Source: Lophius americanus
Taxonomy: Eukaryota > Chordata > Actinopteri > Lophiiformes > Lophiidae
DNA length: 64,000 nt
Direction: 5' to 3'
Assembly: GCA_037951165.1 (NCBI GenBank)
Contig: JBBDHG010000169.1
Coordinates: 718,501 to 782,500, forward strand
Part shown: in pieces, positions 48,001 through 60,000 of the stretch
Position numbering within the stretch: position 1 is the first letter of the stretch
How the letters are laid out: every line of letters begins with the position of its first letter
The notes under the pieces: generated by a model
The model's input: the letters and a program-made list of their open reading frames with translations, nothing else
What the model was told of the DNA's origin: nothing
Databases searched by the model: none
Translations under genes and position numbers: made by a program

Positions 48001-51000
48001 GAGCAAAGAAAACACTAGATTACTCTGCTTGTTATCAGCCAGTAACTACGAGTAACCCCTGTCCTCTGAGTGAAGTGATCAAATCTCCACCAGCTACAGA
48101 CGCCTCATGTCCTGGAGTGCGGAAGGGAACAATTTTTGAACTCTAGAAAAGGTAGATTGTCGGGAAGTTGGTGTAGATATCATCATAGCAATAGCCAGTG
48201 GCTTCCTGTTGCCTTTTTTTATATCTTTCTTTTCCCTTCTACTCTAGATTTTATTTTATTATTTTAAGCTTTGTGTTCTTTTGCTTCTAAACTTTCTTGA
48301 TATTTTTCAATCATTTTTTTAACTATGTCCTAATTCTCCTTCTTTTTTCCATTTACTCTGCACAGTTCTTACCGACATACGTTGCAAAGCGATGGTCCTG
48401 ATCCATTCTACGCAGGCATGACTCATCCTGAACCAGCCTGCTGTATTTAGATGTGCCCCAGCAGGAGTGTTAATTACATCTAAACTCAGAGGAGGCTGTG
48501 CAGCTGTGAGTCTGGGCTGACAGTCAATGGAACTCATCTGTTGTTACTTTTAAGGAGTCTACTTCTGCTTTTCCTGCTGTGACAAGTCAAAACGTCTGCT
48601 GTGCAACCAGTCCATTCTGTGGTGCCGGGGAAAGATAAGATACTCAATACCTGCTTAGATTGTAATAAAGGTTATGGGACACATAGTAAGAGTGTACAAC
48701 CACACTCTGTTTATAGTCCGGTCACCTGAACATCCTCCGTTCTCCATCGGCTGTCATTTTTACAATGTCGATAATCCTAGTTTAGTTTTTTAGTTTAGTT
48801 AAAACCACAGGGTATCATCAAAATCAGGAAGAATCAAACCCTGGATGTCTGCACATGACGAAAAAGGCTTACCTTGGAAATCTCGGAGTTTCCTGGTCCT
48901 TCCACTCTGTGATGTAACCTCATAAAGTCCACAGATGGACAACTGAGTGGTCTCCCATTCAGGTGAGACGTGCTGCTGCGTTCCAGCTGGAGCGGGTACT
49001 CGGATCCAGTCCTGTGGGCCTCTGCAAAATGTCTGTCTTTGGGAAACTGTGTCTCAGGAGAGTCTGACTGCGTGCCAATGGAAGATGGGATGGACGAAGA
49101 CATGGTAGAGGAAGTGGGCAGCCAAGAGTGCCGTGACTCTGGGGGGATAGGAGGGGGACGCTCAGGAGGAGGCGGTGGAGGGGGGTCCCTCTGGGGAGGA
49201 GGTGGGGCTGGGAGAGGCTTGTCCTGCTTCCTGGACATGCCTGGTGAGGACTAGGGAGATGAGGAGACATGGCACCATTCACTGAAGTGTCTGAAGTCAA
49301 TGTCAACAATTCAAAATAGTTTTTTACACCAGATTGCAGAAGGACAAATGAGCATCTTACATAACTGCATGTAATGACAAAGCATGAAGGGGGTCGCAGG
49401 AGGCGCTGAGGAGAGAGAGTCTAAGGAGCACGGTTGTCTTGTGTTGGACTGACTGCTGTCTCACCCTGTACTGTGTCTGCGCACTAGATCCGAAAAAGTG
49501 ACTGAGACAGTCTAAGAGTGACTGAGAGAACTCTGGGAATTACATTCAGGAAGTAAACGTGAAAATGAAGGATTCGTCATCACTTCCTTTAACTTCCTCC
49601 TGATGTTACTTGTTGTTCGTGTGGTAATCTTTCCCAATGTGTTGGAAATCGTTGTTACCTACCGATGCTCCACTTAGTGCTTCTGTGCAGCAGAGCAGGA
49701 GCTTCTCCTGACTTGATTACTGAGGAAGGGCGTGACTGACCTTTGGGGAACTGGTAGGACTGGCAGATGGGGAGCGGATTGCGCCTTTCTGGATGAGGTC
49801 GAGCCGCGGCGGGACAGGGGGAAGGCCGAGGTGGTGAATGCAATGGGCGGAGTCTCCTCCGTGGGCTTTTCTGTGTTGGCTGACAGGCGAGGAGCTGGGA
49901 GATACCATGGGCGAGTTCTGGCGCTCAACGCAGTGCTGACAAAATGATAAAATGATAAAATGCATATTAAGTCATTTATAAACAATGAACTGTTCAAGAG
50001 AGCGAGTCATTTGTATTTCTTAAGCGAGTAAGATTTAAAGTAAGCACTAAAATTAAATATAAGTCACATAATTTGCATTGTATTTATTTTCAGAATTCTC
50101 TAAACTTCCTCTTTTTTTTTCACTCTACACTGTTGTGCATTCTGATCTAGTAAATATTACAGCTTCCATGGTAACTGCTAACGGAGGAACAAATACGCTA
50201 ACAATTTAAACCCTCAGCTAATTCAGCAAAACATGCCCAATAACATATAATTGAAGAATTTGTGATCATAAAAAGAAAGACCAGTGAGAGGCAGGGAATC
50301 TTCATCTGATGTGATCAATCATACTTCTAAAGCACTTTCCTACTCCAGTGTTGAGCTCAGATAACCCCTCCTCATCATCACTAATGAATACTAGGAGTGT
50401 GTGGCAGGGTCTGTATTTGCTCCCTGTCCGTATTTTATTACTTCCCTTGCTTATTTTGCTGTTTGGGACATTTCTGTGATTACATTGAATGACATGGAGA
50501 GTTCTTGATTTCACTACCGGGTCATCAAATACAGATGACCTGACAGAGAGGCTCAACAGTAGTATTTTGCTTTCTGCCTCTTTGGTGGTGTATTTAAAAA
50601 CAGGAAAAATCCTGTATAGTGTGTGTGGATGCCAAATTGTCGGTTTGATTTTCTGTTTCGTCGCTGACAATGATCTCGTGTGGGGCCTTCCCTTCGGTCG
50701 TAATTGATACTCATCTCAGATTATGCAGTAAAGTCAGGTTTCATTTTTAGAACGCTCCTAAAATAATCGAGTAAATCTTCCTCAGGATACTATTGGGTTG
50801 ATCTTGCCAGGAGGAGCAATATACAACCTCACATAATCTAGCCCACTTAATCTCGTGGATGTAAGCTGAATGGAGACTGACGCGTTGCAACAATGTGCTG
50901 CAGTAAGGATTCACAGAGATAAAACTACAAAAAGGTGTGTTTCATAAAAACATAGTCCTTACCATGATAAACATCATTGTGTGATGATGCGGACAGACCA

Positions 51001-54000
51001 AAACCTCTATTGTAGGTGAATGTTAGCAAACTAAGATGACTGTCACGCTCATGTGTGGTAAATAAATAGAAAATTGAAGAAGACAATGAAATTGCCTAAC
51101 AGCTTCAGGTCCACCACAAAACATGTGTGAAATTCTTTTTAATTCTGTCCTGCAGTTTTTGCGGAGATGTGGATAGACCCTATCCATTATGTATGGACAG
51201 AACGGACAAGGGTAATCCCACAACGTGCCCCCTTCGGCGGGGGTAATAAATATGACACATGCTAAATGAGTCTGAATGACATGACTGGGTAAGCACTTCC
51301 AATAGTTCCAGTTGCTCAAGGCTTCAACGGCTATAATGTTTAACGTTGCTTGGCAGCATCACTCGTCGCTCAGTACTGTTGTAATCATCATCCTAAATCC
51401 TTTAAATCCTAAATGCTGTATAGAACATGTTTGATATTTATCAGGGTGGCCCAGGCGAGTCTATGAAAAGGTCAGAAAGTTTGAGACTGCATCTGCAAAC
51501 AGCTCATATTTATGGATTATCAGTGATAACCGTTGGTACCAATAAAGGTCCCAGATCAGGTTTCGCCACCGCTTGCTCTCAAAGGCAAATTTAGATGAAC
51601 TCATACCTTAGCTCCTCTTATTTAACTTAAAAATAGTCCTTGACTCTTCCCTGTAACCCAAAAAAACCTTAAAGGACCGGCTTTCTTTAAGCCCTCACAG
51701 TTCAACTTTCAGTCCACCACCAGCGGTTTTTACCTTCCTGATGCTGGCCAGTCCATTCATGACCAGACAGTCCTCCCTGTCTTCCTCATCATCCAGATCC
51801 AGCACGGGGCAGCTGTGTCGGTCCAGGAAAAAGCACTTGGTGCCCTCATTCCTCGGGTCAAAGGGATCCACAATTATGGGCTCCGTGCCTTTGATCTCGC
51901 AACGGCAGAAAGGACAGCCCTGACCGTCCGACTCCTGAAACGGATAAGGCAAAGAGTTTGCATGAAACGGGATATTTCATGCACAACCCACACACTCACA
52001 GGTGCGGCAGTGACATTCGTTAATCTAAAGATCGGATAACAATGGTCTCAGTGCTGCAGTGTTTCTGGAACACATTAAGGTTATTACTGGAAACAGATGG
52101 GATGCACATGGTTACGGTTGGGCTCCTTCACCATTACCCCACATCGCTTCGTTTCACTCCTGAGGGGACTGGCAATGATGATGGGACACATTCCTGTGTG
52201 GATCCCCTCCAGAGTAAAGTGTTTCAAAGTGTTGGAGCATTATAACATTTATACTTCACATGGATATATTCCACATGGCAGCCTCTGTCAACCCAGGGTC
52301 ATAAATAAAAAGATTAAAAGAAGTTTTTGGTTTGCAGTGCATCTCCCTCCCCTAACTCAGGGACGGAAATCAAAGGCAGAAAACATTTACAGAAAACAAA
52401 GCTGCGTCTGTGGTACCCATATGGTTGGAGACTTGGCAGGGGATGCATAAAAGGCACGTTTGAAACCTAATCCTAATTAGAGTGGGCCAAGAAGGGAAGG
52501 AGTGGGAGGTTAAAAGGAAGGGAGCCTAGACGGAGGGGAGGACATTGTCTGATGGTTATAGACACTTATGAAGCCATACTTCTGAGGAACAGACATGACC
52601 AGAACGTCTAACTGGAAGAAACTGCTGCTGAAAGTTTGCCATGGTGAAGGGGAGAAAAAAAACATTCCCCCCGTTATTTCAACTCTGTAATATATATTCT
52701 CACAACTAACACAATGATTTAGTGCTCTGACAATTTCTCGATGTACCTCTTAATTTAACAACCAATAAAGTACTAGTCCCAGGTGACAAAGGAGTATCTC
52801 CACGTTCTTGTACATTGTGCTTACAAACAGTGAATGTTCATTCTACATTTAGTCTGGTTTCTTCCAATTCCAAAAGAACTTGGCTAAAATGGCGAGGAGA
52901 AAGCCACTACTGAGACGGAATACCACCAGGGCTTGTCTGAAGTTTGCCACAACGCAGCTTGATGACCCTCAGATCTTTTCTCTGGACTGAGGGTTGAAAG
53001 TGTAGCTGTTTAGAAGACAGTGGTTCCATTACATTTGGTGAAAACCAAACCGACCATTCCTCCAAAAGAACATCAAAACCAAGTTGAAGGTTCGGGGGTG
53101 GGGTGGGGAGTCTTCTCTGCTTTATAGTCAGGAGGACTTGCAGTAATTGAAGGTTACAAGAATTCTGCTTTCTATCAGAAGACTGAACCGAAATTTGCTG
53201 AATGAGAATGTGGAGTCATCAGTCTGTGAGTTGAAGCTCAAGCACAACTTGGTTGTTGCTGCTAAAGACGGGCCAATTTGCTTATAAATTCAAGGGGGGG
53301 TCAACTTTTTCACGCTGATGATTTAGGAAATGGATACACTTCTATCTTAATTAATGGATTTTGTCATTCTTTTTCAATTTTGTTTGATTTTCTCACACAA
53401 GTTGACACCAAAGCCAGAAGAATAGTTCTAAAGTTCCAAATACAGTTTATACAGAGGGGGCCCAATACTTTTTAACAGCACTATATTTCCACCACCCAGG
53501 TCTCAAAGCGGTGGGCCACTCGGATCAGCGAGGCCTCCTCTTCTAGCCTACACATTGTCAGATTCAGAAAAAAATACTTTCATAATTTAATGAACATTTT
53601 AATTGAGACCTCATGTATTTTTTTTAACCAATCAGACCCCTGATTTTTATGGCTTGTTTTTTTTTTCAAATGAGAAAATTTCTAAAAATAGGCTCATCCT
53701 GCATCGTTACATATGAGGAAGTCGCTTCATTCATATCTTCTACTCCCTCTTTGCGGTCATTTTCAACAAATTGGATAAACTTTCCAGCCTAGACTGTCAT
53801 CACTGGCCTCCAAGCCGATGGAAAAGGAACTAATACTGGAACTGAAATGCACCGGTGTCCTACACGACGCGTTATTGAGCATACGTCTTAAAGACAGAAA
53901 GTTATAAAGACTTTATCTTCAGATGAGGAACAGCTTTGGTGAGTCTATTCTTTAAATACCTTAAATATCTGTAGATTATTGGGCGAATGAGGTCCAGCTT

Positions 54001-57000
54001 TGGTACGTTAACGCCAGCGGCTTGGTTTGAGTCTGTGAGGAAACCATGTTGAATCCCGACTGTGCCACTTACGTTTTACGGTATTTGTGCGTTCTCGAAG
54101 GAAGTATGAGTGGATGTTTCTGGTTTATGAGAGCTTATTACTTAGTAACGACAGTTACTTGAGCTACATGTGATATCTGTTTCCGATGCAGCGTACTGAC
54201 ATTCTATGTAATAGAGACCTTAAATACCTAGATCCTTGAATTAAGTCTGTTGACCCTTTTATCCTCTTTATTCCACTGGATAAATGTTACTCTCTTTGAA
54301 GAAGGAGTGGTCATGTGGTGTGAGAACAGACTGTATCCGTAGTGTTGCGGTGAAGTTACGGGGGCAGCTTATTTGTGTGAGTAAAATACTGAAGGCCCAG
54401 GGGGAAAATACACGGCCCACCACAGCACAACCCATCAGTTATTAACCAGAAGGATCATTTTTATGAACTGGTTGTCATCAACGTGGACTACTAGGTTTAT
54501 TAAACACACAGTAATGTGAAGCTTCTATTTAAAAAAAAAGAAAAAAAAAGGATCTTAAAACACAGTTATTACAATCCTAATGCAATTTGTTTGAATATTT
54601 TATTCAAATTATAGGTTGTTTTCTGAGCCTTTAGTCTTTTGAACAGAAAACGAATTAAACCTACTTTGCCTTGAACGTTTTTCCTTTTATGTCATTCTGC
54701 ACCACGCCGTCTCTGGTAATACTAGTAAGCCTTACTTAATAGCATACGTATTAACTTAATTGTATGTGGAAATAACTATGCACTTTTGGACAAAGCTCTT
54801 GATACAATTGCTAGTCAGCACACACAAACCTTATCATTTCGTGAAAACCCGCAGCAGGGTTAAAACAGAACACAGCAAATCTCACCGCTCTGATTCAGGA
54901 TAAAACTAATAGTTAGAGCACAACTTTCTTGTGTTCCCCCGTAATCAAAGAGTTTAATCTAGAGAACAGGATGTGGAAACAGAGTTCATCAGCCAGCTGT
55001 TGCTGAGCAGACAATATGTGTGTTCCACCTCAGCTGATTATGAGTCTTTCTGACTCATAATTTGACTTAACGTGGATCAAAATACCTCAGTACTGAAACA
55101 CACAAACACGCACAGAACTCAAACACAGAACATGTGACTGAGTCACTGACTTGAGGTCGTGGCGGGGGTGGGGTCACGTAGACATGACACAACGGGAAAT
55201 ATGACACACGAACAGTATAAATGTGGTCGCTGCCTTAATCCTGCTGTTTCCACAGAAGTGGCCTGAGCTCCACAGACCCACATGCCATTTTTGTTAAATG
55301 TATAGCCAAGAAACTAAGAGAAGCTAAGAAAAAAGCTTTATAGCTTTAAAACCATAAAAGGGCATCTCATAAGAACAAGAGCGGACCAACAACTAGTGTT
55401 GGTGTTTATCCCCTTCAAAACAGAAACAGGTAGTAGGGTATATAATATTTGTATTTCAAAGAAAAGGAAAATATTCAACTTGATGGTAAAAATTGCCATG
55501 ACGAAAAAAATAGTTAGGCTTTTTGCCAAACTACATCTGGCATTTTGTGCACAATGTCTCATAGGTACGTTTAACTCTTCTATGGTATTCTGGGGCCTTA
55601 GTCATAATAGTTGTGCGTATACAAAAGAACTTTCAGTGCCCGAGGCGGGATTAATAAAAAACGAAAAACCAACATGATGGGAGAATGTGCGGCCCCACGT
55701 GAGAACTCTGACCCATGCGTAAGCACATAATGGAAGAAACATGAAAAATGTGACAAGCATGAGACATGAAAGCCATTGTGAGATTTGATCAATTGGGCGA
55801 AACAAATCCACATATTACATCCATTTTTTTTTCAGTTAAACCTTTCCTTTCATATATATATGAAAGGTTTCGCTGCAAAAAAAAAAAAAAAAAAGGATAG
55901 AAGTCAATTTTGGAATGATTCATTTAGAATGAAGAATCCAGCATATGTTTGGTGGATTCTGAATCGTATATATGTGTTACAGTCAAAGAAAAAAGGGTCA
56001 TCTGTAAATAGTAACAGTGTATTCGATTATCGCCCTATCTATCATCTCATGTATTATAAAGGCGTTTATTCGTCATGACCATACCTGCCACGCCGTTAGA
56101 CAAGAAGTGCACATGAGGTGACCGCAGGGTTCGATCTTGACGTCTTTGTCGTTCTCAGCGCAGATCTTGCAGAGCTGGAAGGTGGACCCCATTTCACAGT
56201 AGAGCTCATACTGCTCCTGTTCAGACAGAACAAACCAAAAGAATCAAGCTGTATGTGTGAGCAAAGCGGTGACTTTAAAGACACACACAGGATGCAGCTT
56301 CCCACCATGGTCCTAATATTATAGTGTAAAGGCCTTAGCATTCATTAGCATTGGATTATTAATTGACCTTAAATTCTCATGTGTTAAGCTGCTATCTGTA
56401 AACTACCCTTACATTTACTGAATTAACCGGAAATATAAGAAATTCAAGGTCACGTAAAACCAGCCAAGCGTTTTTTCTTGGTGCATTACCATCTGTTCAG
56501 GCTAAATACAGATGTGCTTGAGATCATTAAGAGCAGTCAATATAATGGAAAGACTACGCCAGACAGAGTGACACACATATCTAGCTACACTCTCAGAGCT
56601 CATTGTCAAACTGGGAAACTGTGGAAGCTGTTCTGGGACAAAACAATATGATTCAACCCAAGAAGAAGATTGTTTCCCACTAGTTCATTTCACAACAGGT
56701 TTCGTTTTGGTGAACAGTCAGGAATCCACTTCACACTTCCTGCCAAGTTAGGTAACACTTCACACTTAGCTAAGTGTTATTGCTATTATCTGACCAACAA
56801 AGTCGTCATTTCCATGCCTGAAACCATGGGAGTACTGGTCTTTAAATGAGGCATGGTCAGTGTATGTAGGCACAAAGGCAGAAGAAAGCATCACGTAGCA
56901 ATAAAAACACAGTCCAAAGTCAGTGTTTCTACTGCTTGTTAAATGGTTTATTATCCTGATAGTAAGATGTGACTTTATATGTGGCTTTAAAACACTCGCA

Positions 57001-60000
57001 CTTTGTTCATATCACTTCTATCAGCGGGACGACAAAATGCTTCTGTGTGACAAAGTGTGTGTGAGAAACGCAGAACTTTAAATAACATTACATTCCGTTG
57101 GCATGTTGGGAGTTTTTGACTCATTAATGAAGTTTAGCAGCTTTGCCTTGTGCATAAATGGCACAGACAGAGGCGATACACAGCAGGGCGATGCTGCGGG
57201 TGATGCTATTTATACTTTGCTCATTAATGATGAATCACTCCAACCATCTGTATCCCACCTGCTATCAATCGAAATGATTGTTTTTTTATGATCCTCACTG
57301 GACTGTGATCCATGTGGGCATTAAAAGTCTTCACACCCAGTCAAATAAGGATGTTGAAGGGTCGACAATTATTAAATGTACGATGGATGCATTGGGTCCA
57401 TTCGTCAAGGTATACACACCTGTTTGTAAAACATATGGGGGTAGTTTAAATAGATGTTCCATTGTCAGTTACACCTGAGTTACTTTGCGTAGTCTTACTA
57501 GCCAAATGGAAGTGGTTCTGCCGTAAATGCGCCTGGAACATGGACTTCAGAATCTGAACTTTCCTGGGTTTACTTCCCGGTATACATCTTGTACACTTCA
57601 ATCCCCGATCAAGCTTATCAAGCAGAAGCGTTTTCTCAGAAATATACACAAACCCACTTGTGTCACTTTGATGTGGTCATGAGGCATTGGCTCACATAAA
57701 CCGGTGAGGTCAGGATTGTAACTGCGGCCATCTGGGAACAAGTAGCTGCGAATGAGAAAAAACAAATTCTAATCGGCTAACGATTACAAATATAAAACAT
57801 GATATTTGCACTTTTCCAACATGTAATCACTGATGCATTTCACTCACACTTGAAATGCATCAAAATCTCTCTTATCAGGGTTTAAATGTATTTTAACAAG
57901 ACAGTGTCATGATAAACGATGAACCAAAATGAGTAAAACAGGCGATTCAACAATCGGGCACAGATTTAGAAACAGTCTTTGCATCAAATGCTCTGAGAAT
58001 ACCGATTCCTGACACCGACACAAGGATTTTGGTTAGAGAATCCGATGGGGACTGGGTTCCCCTCACAATTGGGCTGATGGAGATCCATCAAAAAGAGAGA
58101 TACCTCAAAAGAGAGCCCGCCTCCTCAGCATCTCCAACAAGAAGAGGTCAGACTCCCTATACAGCATCAGCATTTTTTTAAAATATGATTCGACACAAAT
58201 GGGATTTCTCTTTTTTTTATGGGCTGTGTGAACAAATAATCCCCGATTCTTTAGATTGGGTTTGAGTTGCTTATGCCGGGACATGAATGTGAACGGTCCC
58301 GGTTGCGGTTTTCATTAGCCAGATCAAGAAGCGGGTCAAAGAGAAAATATTAGACGACAACAATGGACGCATGCCGTTTTTCAATATCGTACGTTGTTTC
58401 ACATATTTGAACTTTGTTCTTCTCGTTTATAAGGTATGATAAAACAGACTTGAGGATCATGACAGAAAACATCTCAGAAGGGGCTTTCAGAAAAGAGCGA
58501 TGCTTTTAGGCATAACTCCTGCTGCCAAGAGACATTGACAGATTTAAAGGCCATGCGAATCAGATGTGACAGACCGTGACGCAGTTCATCATTTCTCCTC
58601 TCACACATATATACAGTGTGATGGAGAGGAGCGATAAGCTCCGATGATCAGTGTAGAAACAGAGAGTGAGATAGAGAGGAGGTGTGAGAGTGATGGTCCA
58701 CGTACAAGGCCTCTCTGTAGCCGTCGATGAGAGCCTGGAACAGAGGTTTGTTGTGAGGAATGGTCTGAAGTATGTTGCCGTCGCCGGTCACGTAGCCGAT
58801 GGCCCACTGGCCCAGTCTTGTACAACTGAGTCTAAAGATGTAACTGTTGAAGACAAAAAGATGGAGAATTGCATGTTTTATATGCAGAAGTTGAAACAGA
58901 AAAATACATTTTGAACATGATGAAAATCAATTCCAATGTAGTTTTTGTAATGCAATTCCTGGAAAAGCTGACAACATGGCCCCACTTCATGTGAGTGTAG
59001 TTTCTGCTGCTAGATTCAGTTTATTCACACTCTTCCTGCAAACTCTAGAGTTGCTGCACCGTGACTGTGATCAGTCATGAAGATCCCTTACATCTGTTGT
59101 TCAGTCTTCTTTGGTGGTGTTGATGTTGAAAAGTTACACCGCCAATTACTGGCCTAACAAGCAAACAAACACCGACTTCAATCGTAAGCAGATATTGATT
59201 TCACTGCATTGTTGAGTTGCTGCAGAGGACAAAACCTTTCCTGTTTTTAGTTAAATCTGTGTCATATAAACAACGACAAAGCGTCATGATGAGGCACACT
59301 CCGGTTAAGTTGATGGCGCGGTGGGGACATGCATCTTTTATGTTGCTGGTTCAGCCACCCCCAGGGAGAGGAAGAGGAGAAAGAGCTTGGATGTGTTTGG
59401 TGACACAAGTTAAACGGCTGTTATGATTCCGAGCTTAGCATGCTGTTTGTTTATTATCGGGGTCTTTAATCGTCTGGGGTTACTTACAGTACTTGGTGGT
59501 AAGACACAACTGTGTAACTGCATGTGACTGATTTGTATTTATCTCCAGCACAAACCAGGCGTTTCAAAGACCCAAACAGGTGAAATGCAACATGATACTG
59601 TAAATAGTTACAACACTATAAAACCTGAAAAATACCAATGCAATCAGTCAAAACAAAGATCTTTAACCTATCTCTGGAAGTGATGAAGTATTCAACCATG
59701 TACACCAAGGCCTCAGGCATCAGTTTTACTGCAGAACTATATACAAAATACTTCAATTTATACACTTAAGACTTTTAGTGAGCACATCTTTTTTTCCCAT
59801 TGTTGCCAAGCCACAAGGCAGTTGGTCCAGGATATGGCAAAGTGGAAATCAACCGCTACATTGCTCTGACACGTGTCCAGGGTAAGCGACTTCGAGATTA
59901 TCACCTTTACAGATTATTACATCAAAGGGCCTAAGAGACAGGGAAGAACCCACTACGTTAGGAAGTGTACCCGGATAAAAGGGAAGATCCAGGGCGTTCG